Assembly: GCA_002013415.1 (NCBI GenBank)
Contig: MAEX01000002.1
Location: 1 to 64,000, forward strand
DNA length: 64,000 nt
Direction of reading: 5' to 3'
Origin: Mycobacterium sp. D16Q14
GTDB lineage: Bacteria > Actinomycetota > Actinomycetes > Mycobacteriales > Mycobacteriaceae
Shown piece after piece: positions 1-8,099 of this stretch. The position numbers were made by a program, and so were the translations under genes. How positions within the stretch are numbered: the stretch's first letter is position 1; each line of letters opens with the position of its first letter. The notes under the pieces were generated by a model. It searched no databases and was not told where the DNA came from. It worked only from the letters and a program-made list of their open reading frames with translations.

Positions 1-959
1 CGCACCCGGTCAGCTAGCGGCATCCCCTCGTGTATACGCCGACAGTTGTCTATTGCATGCTCCAGGTAGCGCGTCATGGTGTCGGCGGTGAACCACGTGA
101 CATGCGGCGTGAGCACCACGTTGGGCAGGGCCAACAGTGGGTTATCCGGTGAGACCGGTTCTTGCGCAAAGACATCAAGACCCGCGGCCCCGAGGGGGCC
201 CTGTCGTAGCGCTTCGACCAGCGCTGCCTCGTCGACGACCGCACCGCGTGAGGTGTTCACCAGAACCGATCCGGGTTTCATCCGGGCCAGCGCCGCAGCG
301 TCGAGCAGGCCGGAGCTGGCATCGGTCAGCGGCAGATGCAGCGACACAATATCGCTGCTGGTCAACAGGTCATCGAGGCTGCGCCAGCTGGTAGAGCCGT
401 CGTCGCGGGTGCTGGTGTGCACCACGGTGGCGCCCATCGCCAGCAAGATCCGCTCCAGGGTCTTGGCGATGTTGCCGTATCCCACCAATCCGACTGTGCA
501 GGAGCCGATATCGCGAACGGTGTCGCCGAGGGACTGATCGGTGGGCCACCCGCGACCGGCCCGAATGTCCTGGTCCAGCCGTGGCAGGTGTCGCAGGGCC
601 GCCAGCATCAACAGCAGCGCCCCCTCGCCGACCGACGGTGCGTTGGCCCCTGGCATGTTGGCGACGGCGACGCCCTGCGCGGACGCCGCGTCCAGTGCGA
701 TGGTGTTCACGCCCGCGCCGAACTTGTGGATCAGCCGCAGCCGTTCGCCCTTCGTGAGGTCGTCGGCGGACAGTGGACGAAGTACATGCCACAGCACCTC
801 GGCGTGCGGCAGTTCGGCGTAGAAGGTGTCGTCGTCGTCCTCGGCGCAGAAATGGACGTCGAGCCAATCGGTGTGCGGTGCAAGCTGTTCACGGACGCGT
901 GGGCCGCCCGGAAAGTGTGCGAGGACTCTCACCCGATGATCTTCGCGCGAGTGGCTCAT
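1..959 (-). CDS. D-2-hydroxyacid dehydrogenase, NAD-dependent (3' end off the left edge)
   Basis: The visible 319 residues have the D-isomer-specific 2-hydroxyacid dehydrogenase layout. The nucleotide-binding glycine motif GLVGYGNIAKTL lies near residues 155-166. The catalytic Arg is in NTSRGAVVDE (about 233), the Glu in FAQEP (about 263) and the His in LTPHVTW (about 284). The family interconverts 2-oxo acids and D-2-hydroxy acids with NAD(P)H; the substrate cannot be read here. The ATG at 959 begins one base after the TGA of the upstream hydrolase gene, so the two are translationally linked in one operon with the TetR gene at 2079-2696. The family is usually 310-330 residues, so only a few C-terminal residues should be missing beyond position 1. 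Confidence 0.9.
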   Translation of the reverse strand, partial: MSHSREDHRVRVLAHFPGGPRVREQLAPHTDWLDVHFCAEDDDDTFYAELPHAEVLWHVLRPLSADDLTKGERLRLIHKFGAGVNTIALDAASAQGVAVANMPGANAPSVGEGALLLMLAALRHLPRLDQDIRAGRGWPTDQSLGDTVRDIGSCTVGLVGYGNIAKTLERILLAMGATVVHTSTRDDGSTSWRSLDDLLTSSDIVSLHLPLTDASSGLLDAAALARMKPGSVLVNTSRGAVVDEAALVEALRQGPLGAAGLDVFAQEPVSPDNPLLALPNVVLTPHVTWFTADTMTRYLEHAIDNCRRIHEGMPLADRV

Positions 960-960
960 C

Positions 961-2076
961 TCAGTCCCACCGCGTGCTTGCCCACTCTGCGATGGTATCT
1001 GCCTGCTCCTGGCGAGCCCCAGGGTTCTGGAAGTAGTGGTCGGCGTCGATGGAGGCCTGGGACTTGTCGGTCGAGCCCAGTGCGTCATGGATGTGCTGGG
1101 CGTCCGAGGGGAAGACTCCGGTGTCCCCATCGGCGTTGATGACCAAGGCGGGGACGGTGACATCGGCCAGATGTGGCTCGGCACGGGTCTGGGCGTGCGA
1201 CAGGCTCCACATGCCGAGCCAGTTCTTGAGCGTGGTGGCACAACCGATTCCGAAGGTGGAGCGGTTGGCCTTGACCGGCACGCCCGCGTAGCAGAGATTG
1301 GCCGGGCGTTTGGTGGGCTCCAGCGTGGGATCGACCATGCGGGGATCGGCCCAAGTCCGGTGCACGGTGAAGGCACGGTCGCTGAACCCGGCCGCGCGCA
1401 CCCGCGTGAGCTCGTCGAGTGCCCACGCGGTGATCCGGTGATTACGCGCCACCTGGCCTTCGCGGTACTTGGCGACAAAGGCGGGGGAGTACGCGGGCCC
1501 GTTCTCCTCGTTGAACAGGTCGAGGGCTGGGTCAGTGGAGGCCGGGTCGCTCTCGTCGATCACCGAGGCGTCCATCCAGTCGGTCAGCACATCGGGGCGG
1601 CCGAGATGGGCGGCGCTGGCGACGTAGCCCGATGCGGCGGGCAGGCTGTCCAGGCCCTCGGCCGGGCGCATGCCCTCCAGCGGTGTCACCTTGGGAGCCA
1701 CCGCCTGCGATTGGTAGGCCGCCATTAGCGATCCACCCCCCGAATTGCCCAGCAGAAGCACCGTTTCCACGCCTGCCTGTTCCTGTAGCCAGCGCACCCC
1801 CACGCCGATGTCCACCAGCGCGTGGTCAAGTAGGAAGTGACTTTCGAATCCCCGGAATCGGGTATTCCAGCCCAGGAATCCGTACCCGTGCCGGGCCAGG
1901 TATTCGGCGATGTAATGCTCGGAGAAGTCGATCTGATAGTGGGTGGCGATGAAGGCGACCTTGGGCGTGGTTCCGGCCGCCCGGTGATACAGACCCTGGC
2001 ATGGATGCCCACCGGCACCGTTGCGTCCGGCGGTCGGTGATGGTAGCCCGATAAAGTCCCGCACGATCGTCGTCAT
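961..2076 (-). CDS. alpha/beta-hydrolase fold protein
   Basis: This 371-residue protein has an alpha/beta-hydrolase core. The nucleophile elbow is LLGNSGGGS near residue 114, giving a Ser nucleophile in G-N-S-G-G. A late acidic residue lies in VINADGDTG and the likely catalytic His in DADHYFQNP near the C-terminus. It probably hydrolyses an ester, thioester or carbon-carbon bond; the substrate is unknown. It sits between a TetR regulator 2 bp upstream and a 2-hydroxyacid dehydrogenase 1 bp downstream. With the divergent VOC protein this suggests a small catabolic unit for a carbonyl or aromatic compound, which is inference from context. Confidence 0.85.
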   Translation of the reverse strand: MTTIVRDFIGLPSPTAGRNGAGGHPCQGLYHRAAGTTPKVAFIATHYQIDFSEHYIAEYLARHGYGFLGWNTRFRGFESHFLLDHALVDIGVGVRWLQEQAGVETVLLLGNSGGGSLMAAYQSQAVAPKVTPLEGMRPAEGLDSLPAASGYVASAAHLGRPDVLTDWMDASVIDESDPASTDPALDLFNEENGPAYSPAFVAKYREGQVARNHRITAWALDELTRVRAAGFSDRAFTVHRTWADPRMVDPTLEPTKRPANLCYAGVPVKANRSTFGIGCATTLKNWLGMWSLSHAQTRAEPHLADVTVPALVINADGDTGVFPSDAQHIHDALGSTDKSQASIDADHYFQNPGARQEQADTIAEWASTRWD

Positions 2077-2078
2077 GT

Positions 2079-2696
2079 TCAGCAGACCTCCTTGGAATAG
2101 ATGGCGCGATAACAGATTCCGGCCAGGGTGTCTATGCAGGCATCGTCGTTGACGGTGGCGGCATTGCCCTGGCTGAGCTGGTTGTAGGCGAACTGGTTCA
2201 TCATCGAGACGATCGCGGTGGCCATGAGATGCGGATCATTGCCGGGGCTGTAGCCGTCACGCTGTGCCCGTTTGATGGTGCTTGTCAGGAAATCAATGGG
2301 TTCAGAACATATTTGATTCCAGAACTCGGCGAACTCACTACTGATCATGGCCATCTGCGAGACGCTGATCATCTCGGCCAACTGGTGGCGCCAGGTGAGC
2401 CAGTGCGCGGTCGCGATGTCTCGTGCGCGCTGTTTATCTGTCTGTGCCCGGGGCTCGGCCACCAGCGAGGAGACCCGTTCCTGCGCCTCGGTGCGAAATC
2501 GCATGGCCCACTGCGCGACCATCGCTTCTTTGGAGTCGTAGTAGTTATAGAACGACGCCGTGGACCGGCCGGCCTCGCTGGCAATATCGGCGACGGTAGT
2601 GGCAAGGATTCCTTTGCGGGCGATGACGGTTCGCGCGGCTTCATCGATCGCGGCCTGGGTTTGACGGCCTCGCACGGTGGGTTGGACCACGCTCAC
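2079..2696 (-). CDS. TetR-family transcriptional regulator
   Basis: A 205-residue one-domain regulator. The N-terminal helix-turn-helix is readable at residues 10-60 (AAIDEAARTVIARKG, then TTVADIASEAGRSTASFYNYYDSKE), followed by a variable helical ligand domain. It is the first gene of a leftward operon with the hydrolase and the 2-hydroxyacid dehydrogenase, and is divergent from the VOC gene at 2803. The 106 bp between them contain a perfect inverted repeat at 2731-2752, so it probably represses both directions and responds to a substrate of the neighbouring enzymes (inference). Confidence 0.9.
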   Translation of the reverse strand: MSVVQPTVRGRQTQAAIDEAARTVIARKGILATTVADIASEAGRSTASFYNYYDSKEAMVAQWAMRFRTEAQERVSSLVAEPRAQTDKQRARDIATAHWLTWRHQLAEMISVSQMAMISSEFAEFWNQICSEPIDFLTSTIKRAQRDGYSPGNDPHLMATAIVSMMNQFAYNQLSQGNAATVNDDACIDTLAGICYRAIYSKEVC

Positions 2697-2730
2697 CCCT
2701 GTCTGCTCGTCATACGCTATTGACCCGTTT

Positions 2731-2752
2731 CTGAATCTGATGTTAGATTCAG
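2731..2752. promoter_or_regulatory. probable TetR operator (inverted repeat CTGAATCT-N6-AGATTCAG)
   Basis: Two perfect 8-bp arms, CTGAATCT at 2731-2738 and AGATTCAG at 2745-2752, are separated by 6 bp. They lie between the divergent TetR gene (start 2696) and VOC gene (start 2803). Size, symmetry and place fit a TetR-family operator. Binding is not shown by the sequence alone. Confidence 0.65.
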
Positions 2753-2802
2753 ATTAGCGTAAAACGCAAGGCTGTCATGCGGTCGGATCAAGGAGGCTCC
2801 CC

Positions 2803-3390
2803 ATGACGATGATCAAACCGAACAACCCCAACTCCGAATTCGAGTTCGGCGGTTTTAACCATGTGGCGCTTGTGTGTTCGGACATGGAGCGCACGGTGGA
2901 CTTCTACACCAACGTGCTGGGCATGCCGCTCATCAAGTCGCTCGATCTGCCCATGGGGCAGGGGCAACACTTCTTCTTCGATGCCGGCGGTGGCGACAGT
3001 CTGGCCTTCTTCTGGTTCAAGGATGCGCCGGACGGCGTCCCGGGCATTTCGGCCCCGGCCGCCATCCCGGGAATCGGCGACATCATCAGCGCCGTCAGCT
3101 CCATGAACCACATCTCGCTGCATGTTCCCGCCGAGAAGTTCGATGAGTACCGCGTCAAGCTCAAGGCCAAGGGTGTGCGAGTGGGACCCATTCTCAACCA
3201 CGACGAGAGTGAGTTCCAGGTGTCGAAGGAACTACACCCGGGCGTGTACGTGCGGTCGTTCTACTTCCTCGACCCTGACGGAATTACACTCGAATTCGCA
3301 TGCTGGACCAAGGAGTTCAGCGCAGCCGATGTCCGTGTTGTGCCGAAGACGGCTGCCGAGCGCACCCCACGGGAAGTCGCTACCGCCTGA
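2803..3390 (+). CDS. VOC-family (glyoxalase/extradiol dioxygenase-like) protein
   Basis: A 195-residue protein with two beta-alpha-beta-beta-beta modules of the vicinal oxygen chelate superfamily. Candidate metal ligands are His in FNHVALV (about residue 20), His in MNHISLHV (about 106) and Glu in ITLEFACW (about 168). Members include glyoxalases, dioxygenases and epimerases; the reaction here is not determined. The start is supported by AAGGAGG at 2790-2796, seven bases before the ATG. It is transcribed away from the TetR/hydrolase operon and probably shares its operator. Its last 11 bp overlap the convergent TetR gene at 3380. Confidence 0.85.
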   Translation: MTMIKPNNPNSEFEFGGFNHVALVCSDMERTVDFYTNVLGMPLIKSLDLPMGQGQHFFFDAGGGDSLAFFWFKDAPDGVPGISAPAAIPGIGDIISAVSSMNHISLHVPAEKFDEYRVKLKAKGVRVGPILNHDESEFQVSKELHPGVYVRSFYFLDPDGITLEFACWTKEFSAADVRVVPKTAAERTPREVATA

Positions 3391-3979
3391 CCGGATCGAG
3401 CAGCCGGGTGAGTACGACGACAAGCTCGTCTGCACTGAGCTTCAATTGGCCGGTCACCCAGGCCGCGAGCGTCTGACCGACGCCGCCGACGGCGAAATAG
3501 GCGGCGGCGCGCATCGATTCGTCGTTCGGGAGCTGATATGTCTTGTTCAGGTGCTGGCCGGACAGAGCGGCAAAAAGCTGTTCTGCCGCGCTACGGCGTT
3601 GTGCGATCACCGAATTAGCGGGATTGCTGCCGAAGAGTAGATGGCCTATCCGGGGATCGGCGGCGATAACATGCACGATGTTGGCGACGCCTGCCTCGGT
3701 CTTCTTGCGCAGCGGCGCGGCGTCGACGGCTTTCTGTGTGGAGGTGGCGACTTCGCCGATCACGCCGTCGTACACCTGCGCCGTCAATTCGTCGAGATCG
3801 GTGAAGTTCTCATAGAAGTACCGGGCGACCACACCGGCGTGCTTGCACACGCCGCGGACCGTCACAGTGGGTGCGGGGCCAGAGGTCAGCAGGTCCAGAC
3901 CCGCCTCCAACAGCCGGTTCCGGCGCTCGGCCTGGCGGTCAGGAGCCTGCACGCCTCCATAAACCCGCGATGACGTCAC
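3380..3979 (-). CDS. TetR-family transcriptional regulator
   Basis: A 199-residue regulator if translation begins at the GTG at 3979; the frame stays open to a TTG at 4027, which would add 16 unlikely residues. The helix-turn-helix covers about residues 10-55 (RRNRLLEAGLDLL, then TVRGVCKHAGVVARYFYENF). It is divergent from the MpaB-like gene starting at 4053 and is its likely regulator. Its 3' end overlaps the convergent VOC gene by 11 bp. Confidence 0.85.
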   Translation of the reverse strand: MTSSRVYGGVQAPDRQAERRNRLLEAGLDLLTSGPAPTVTVRGVCKHAGVVARYFYENFTDLDELTAQVYDGVIGEVATSTQKAVDAAPLRKKTEAGVANIVHVIAADPRIGHLLFGSNPANSVIAQRRSAAEQLFAALSGQHLNKTYQLPNDESMRAAAYFAVGGVGQTLAAWVTGQLKLSADELVVVLTRLLDPVRR

Positions 3980-3988
3980 CAGTACATC

Positions 3989-4018
3989 TTGACAGGTGGT
4001 ATCCCGCTGGAAGATATT
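3989..4018 (+). promoter_or_regulatory. candidate sigma-70-type promoter
   Basis: TTGACA at 3989-3994 is followed after 18 bp by GATATT at 4013-4018, with an AAGGGG ribosome site at 4041 and the GTG at 4053. The octamer TGACGTCA at 3971-3978 just upstream is a perfect palindrome and may be part of an operator for the divergent TetR. This is a motif match only. Confidence 0.45.
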
Positions 4019-4052
4019 TGAGAACAAGCGTTCGCAGATTAAGGGGTCAACG

Positions 4053-4988
4053 GTGACAATCGAACGGGTGTCAGAGGTCGATCAATCGATCGTCGGCGAC
4101 GGAGGTCCGGGTACGCGGAGCCGTCGTGACGAGCCGGTGCCTCCCGCCGCGCGTCTGTCGCCGTGGTGGTCCTGGCGGCGTCACAGCAATATGGCCGACA
4201 ACCTGATGGGGTTGGCCCTGCTGGGAGGCCCGGCCAACATCGTCATGCAGTTGGCACGCCCAGGCGTCGGGTACGGCGTCGTCGACAGCAAGGTGGAAAG
4301 TGGCCGCGCCGATCTGCACCCCGTGAAGCGGGCCCGTACCACCTTCACCTTCCTGGCGGTGTCGTCCCTGGGGAGCCCGGAGCAGAAGGCGGCATTCCGC
4401 AAGGCGACCAATCGCTCCCATGCGCAGGTTCGCTTGGCCCCAGGGGACACGGTGCAGTACAACGCCTTCGACCCGGATCTGCAGAAATGGGTGGCGATCT
4501 GCCTCTACAAGGGATTCGTCGATGTGTACGAGGCCTTCGTAGGTCCGATGTCGGCCGATATGGCCGAGCGGTGCCTGCAAGAGGGTGCCGTCATGGGGAC
4601 GACGCTGCAGATGCCTCTCGCGATGTGGCCGAAGTCCTGCGCGGAGTTCGATGCGTACTGGGAGCAATCCTTGGACCTGGTCCACATCGACGATCACGTG
4701 CGGCCGTACCTGTATCGGATCATTTCCGCGGCCATTGCGGTACCGCGGTTCATGCGTCGGCCGGTGGGTGCCTTCTCGCGACTCATCTCGACGGGATTCT
4801 TGCCGCAGCGGTTCCGGGACGAGATGCGGCTGCCCTGGAGTCCGGCACGCGAGCGAACCTTCCGGGCCGTCGTCACGCTACTTGGTGTGGCGAATCGCCT
4901 CCTGCCTAACGGACTGCGACGCTTCCCGTTCAACGCGCTGATGATCGATCTCGACTGGAGAATCCGCACCGGCCGCGCGCTGGTCTGA
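4053..4988 (+). CDS. MpaB-like oxygenase (DUF2236 family)
   Basis: The 311-residue product resembles the DUF2236/MpaB family, heme-dependent oxygenases related to latex-clearing protein. Family-typical stretches are LLGGPANIVMQLARPGVG near residue 50 and NRSHAQVR near 115, with His residues that could be heme ligands. The reading frame is open further upstream, but the GTG at 4053 has an AAGGGG ribosome site 8 bases before it and is preferred. It is divergent from a TetR gene. The substrate is unknown; many rapid growers carry several copies of this family next to TetR genes. Confidence 0.8.
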   Translation: MTIERVSEVDQSIVGDGGPGTRSRRDEPVPPAARLSPWWSWRRHSNMADNLMGLALLGGPANIVMQLARPGVGYGVVDSKVESGRADLHPVKRARTTFTFLAVSSLGSPEQKAAFRKATNRSHAQVRLAPGDTVQYNAFDPDLQKWVAICLYKGFVDVYEAFVGPMSADMAERCLQEGAVMGTTLQMPLAMWPKSCAEFDAYWEQSLDLVHIDDHVRPYLYRIISAAIAVPRFMRRPVGAFSRLISTGFLPQRFRDEMRLPWSPARERTFRAVVTLLGVANRLLPNGLRRFPFNALMIDLDWRIRTGRALV

Positions 4989-5610
4989 ACCATATTGGGC
5001 TAACACACGTATCCAGTTAGCGGTGTGACGTGCGCCATATTGACGTGCTGACCATATGGTTTACCGCCGTTGCCAGAGTTAGTGGGCGCTTCTGCTGCTG
5101 GTGAGCAAAATCTGTCAGGTCGAAAATGGGTGAGCCCATGACCCCTTGGCCGCCACGGATGGCCCCTTGCTTTTTTCGCAGATGTTGCCCGACGGCTTCT
5201 TCCGATCGTCGGCGGCATTGCTGGCGGCCCTCGTTACGACGTTTGTAGTGAGCTAATTTGTACATGACGAACTTTGCTTCGACTTGACGGAATTGTTTAT
5301 TTGCCCAGGTCAAGGCTGATTTATTCATTTCCGAGTAAGAACAATCTGTACATTTACCGGGCGGGCGGGTGATCTCAATCACAATTGCAGCCCGCTGGTG
5401 GTGAGGTGTTGCCCGGTGGCAGTTCTCTGGATACATTTCGTTCCGTACATAACTGGGTAACGGGCGTTTCATCTTTCGCGTGGCCACCGACCCGATTCGT
5501 TCGGGCGACGGTTGTCATCGCCGGGTTTCACGGAGACCTCGGCGTCTGGCGCTTCATGACACAGGGCTTTTTGGTTTTTGCTGTTGGGGTTGTTCTGGAA
5601 GGACACGCTC
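4989..5610. other. AT-rich intergenic region upstream of the sugar transferase gene
   Basis: No convincing gene is seen in these 622 bp, which are visibly richer in A and T than the flanks, especially 5240-5360. The left end has the perfect palindrome ACCATATGGT (5051-5060), two further CATATTG words, and the inverted pair GCTAAC (4999-5004) / GTTAGC (5016-5021). A reverse-strand open frame at 5017-5487 has no family resemblance and is not called. The region could be a long regulated leader or a target of Lsr2-like silencing (inference). Confidence 0.5.
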
Positions 5611-7134
5611 GTGGTCGCGGTGAACGAAGGCTCGCCTGCGCCGACCCGGCTGAGGGGCCGGATCGGCAGCGTGCGGCGCCCGCGCCGATCACAAACGGTC
5701 GGTCAAACCTCTGCGGGGCACCGGGCCGCGCAGTGGGGCGAGCGCTACACCCGGTGGCTGATGCTCACGGACACCCTGATCGTCGCGGTCGCCGGCTGGA
5801 CCTGGATCGAACTGCGCAACGCGACCAACCCGATGAACGCCACCGAGCTGTGGATCAGGATTGGCTTCTTCTGCTACTGGGCGCTGCTGCTCGGTGTGTA
5901 CCGCAGCAGGGAACCACACCTCATGGGCAGTGGTGGCGAGGAGTATCAGCGGGTACTGCGCGCGACATTCCACATGTTCGGTCTTTTCGCCATCGTCAGC
6001 GTGCTGTTCAAATTCAATGTCTCGCGTTTCGCGATGGGAATGTCCTTCCTCGTCGGAATCGTGTTCCTGTTGCTCAACCGGAAACTCAGTCGCAGTTGGC
6101 TCAACCGTCAGCGTGCGCGCGGCAAGCAGATCTTCAGAGTGGTGGTGCTCGGCGGCGACGCCGCGGCGCTCAACCTCGCCGAGGCCTTCGGGCGTGACAC
6201 CGCGCTCGGGTATCGCGTCGTCGGCGTGTGTGTTCCCGGATATCTGGGTGCACCGGGCCAGAACATTGAGGTCATCGACCGGGTGATCCCCATCCTGGGT
6301 TCGGAGGACCGCATTATCGCCGCGGTACTGGAGGCCGGTGCGGACACCGTGGCGGTGACTGCCACCGAGCAGCTCGGCCCGGAGAAGATGCGCGAACTGG
6401 CCTGGCATCTCAGCGAAATCGGTGTCAATCTGCTGGTCGCGCCCGGTGTTTTCGACGTCGACCAGCCCCGGGTTCGGGTGCGCCCGGCCGGGTCCGTGCC
6501 GCTGATCCATCTGGCAGAGCCCCAGTACGAGGGTGCTTCACGCATGCACAAGGTTCTGTTCGACCGTGTGGGTGCGCTGTTGCTCATCATCGCGTTTAGC
6601 CCGATTCTGTTGGCCTGCGCCCTTGCGGTGAAGCTGGAGTCACGCGGGTCGGTGTTCTACTCGGCCGAACGCATCGGTGTGCGGTCCAAGCCGTTCCGCA
6701 TGATCAAATTCCGGTCCATGGTGGCGGGTGCCGACCAGATGGTGGCCGAGCTGCTGGCACAAAACGACGGCGCCGGACCGCTTTTCAAGATGCGCGAAGA
6801 TCCGCGGGTCACGATGGTGGGCAGGTTCCTGCGCCGCACCAGCCTCGATGAGCTGCCCCAGCTGTTCAATGTGCTGCGGGGTGAGATGAGTCTGGTGGGT
6901 CCCCGGCCGCCGCTGCGCCGGGAGGTCGAGGAGTACACCGACATCATCAAGCGTCGGCTGCTGGTCAAGCCCGGGATGACCGGCTTGTGGCAGGTCAGTG
7001 GGCGTTCCGATCTGCCGTGGGATGAGGCGGTGCGGTTGGACCTGTCGTATGTCGAGAACTGGTCCATGGTGTCCGACGTGTCCATCCTGTGGCGCACGTT
7101 CCGCGCGGTGGTGCGCAGCGACGGTGCCTACTAG
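5611..7134 (+). CDS. polyprenyl-phosphate sugar-1-phosphate transferase (exopolysaccharide type)
   Basis: This 507-residue membrane enzyme has an N-terminal set of four hydrophobic helices (about residues 45-165), a soluble Rossmann-like middle (about 175-300), a fifth helix (KVLFDRVGALLLIIAFSPIL, about 320) and a C-terminal bacterial sugar transferase domain. The last carries the family signatures FRMIKFRSM, TSLDELPQLFNVLRGEMSL, VGPRPP and KPGMTGLWQVSGRS. Such enzymes move a hexose-1-phosphate onto a polyprenyl phosphate carrier and start synthesis of a surface glycan. The GTG at 5611 is chosen because GGAAGGA lies at 5597-5603. No glycosyltransferase cluster follows, so its glycan is unknown. 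Confidence 0.9.
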   Translation: MVAVNEGSPAPTRLRGRIGSVRRPRRSQTVGQTSAGHRAAQWGERYTRWLMLTDTLIVAVAGWTWIELRNATNPMNATELWIRIGFFCYWALLLGVYRSREPHLMGSGGEEYQRVLRATFHMFGLFAIVSVLFKFNVSRFAMGMSFLVGIVFLLLNRKLSRSWLNRQRARGKQIFRVVVLGGDAAALNLAEAFGRDTALGYRVVGVCVPGYLGAPGQNIEVIDRVIPILGSEDRIIAAVLEAGADTVAVTATEQLGPEKMRELAWHLSEIGVNLLVAPGVFDVDQPRVRVRPAGSVPLIHLAEPQYEGASRMHKVLFDRVGALLLIIAFSPILLACALAVKLESRGSVFYSAERIGVRSKPFRMIKFRSMVAGADQMVAELLAQNDGAGPLFKMREDPRVTMVGRFLRRTSLDELPQLFNVLRGEMSLVGPRPPLRREVEEYTDIIKRRLLVKPGMTGLWQVSGRSDLPWDEAVRLDLSYVENWSMVSDVSILWRTFRAVVRSDGAY

Positions 7135-7196
7135 CGCCATCCACGCGCCCACGCATGTCAACCTAGTTGTCACAGTTGCGGGGTATTGTCGCGACC

Positions 7197-8099
7197 ATGC
7201 GTACCGATCGCGATAATTGGGACATCAACACAAGTGTCGGCTCGACGGCGCTGTTCGTGGCGGCCAGCCGAGCGCTCGAGGCCACTAAACCCGCGCCGCT
7301 GGCCGCCGATCAGTACGCGGAGGTGTTCTGTCGTGCCGCCGGCGGGGAGTGGGCCGACCTGGTCGCCGGTGGCGTACCCGAACACCCTTTGCGTTCAGAG
7401 GAATTCGGGCAGTACTTCGTGAGCTTTCAAGGCGCTCGCACCCGCTACTTCGACAATTACTTCGGTAAGGCGATCGAGGCCGGAGTCAAGCAGGTGGTGA
7501 TCTTGGCCTCGGGGCTTGACTCGCGGGCCTATCGACTCGACTGGGCTCCTGGGACGACGATCTTCGAGTTGGACCAGCCCTTGGTGCATCAGTTCAAGCG
7601 CGAGGTACTCGCCGAGCATGGCGCCGAATCCAAGGCGTCTCGCCAGGAAATCTCTGTGGACCTTCGCGAGGACTGGGGTAAAGCACTACGGGACAAGGGT
7701 TTCGATCCATCGGCGCCGTCGGCGTGGATTGTCGAAGGATTGTTGATCTATCTGCCGGCCGATGCGCAGGAACGACTTTTCGAGTCCATTGACCAGCTGG
7801 CCGCGTCGGGCAGCTTCGTGGGTATTGAGCAGATGACGACGTACGCCGACGTGGTCTTCGACATGTTGGTGGCGGGCGCCCAGGAAAGTGGAGATCAGTC
7901 GAACTCCGACTTCTTCTCCTTGATCTACAACGAGCAGCGCAGTGAAGCCTCGACCTGGTTCCATTGCCGCGGTTGGGATTCGAAACGCACCGAGCTGCTG
8001 GATTGCCTGAACGTTTCGGGGCGTGCCTTGCCGGAGCCGAGTCAGCCCGCCTGGTACATGTTCAATTCGATCAACCTGGTGTCGGCGGTCAAGGGTTAG
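7197..8099 (+). CDS. SAM-dependent methyltransferase, mycobacterial TIGR00027 family
   Basis: The 300-residue product begins MRTDRDNWDINTSVGSTAL, the characteristic N-terminus of the expanded mycobacterial SAM-dependent methyltransferase family related to leucine carboxyl methyltransferases. The SAM-binding region is VVILASGLDSRAYRL near residues 100-114, and WIVEGLLIYLP near 176 is the second conserved block. Substrates of this family are mostly unknown. The ATG at 7197 is preferred to an in-frame start 30 bp upstream because the conserved N-terminus begins there. The 3' end overlaps the convergent hydrolase gene by 11 bp. Confidence 0.9.
   Translation: MRTDRDNWDINTSVGSTALFVAASRALEATKPAPLAADQYAEVFCRAAGGEWADLVAGGVPEHPLRSEEFGQYFVSFQGARTRYFDNYFGKAIEAGVKQVVILASGLDSRAYRLDWAPGTTIFELDQPLVHQFKREVLAEHGAESKASRQEISVDLREDWGKALRDKGFDPSAPSAWIVEGLLIYLPADAQERLFESIDQLAASGSFVGIEQMTTYADVVFDMLVAGAQESGDQSNSDFFSLIYNEQRSEASTWFHCRGWDSKRTELLDCLNVSGRALPEPSQPAWYMFNSINLVSAVKG

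Noticed and set aside
5017..5487. Reverse-strand open frame of 156 codons in the AT-rich gap
   Set aside because: It has no family resemblance, poor start context and an unordered basic composition; it is likely a chance frame in a long intergenic region.
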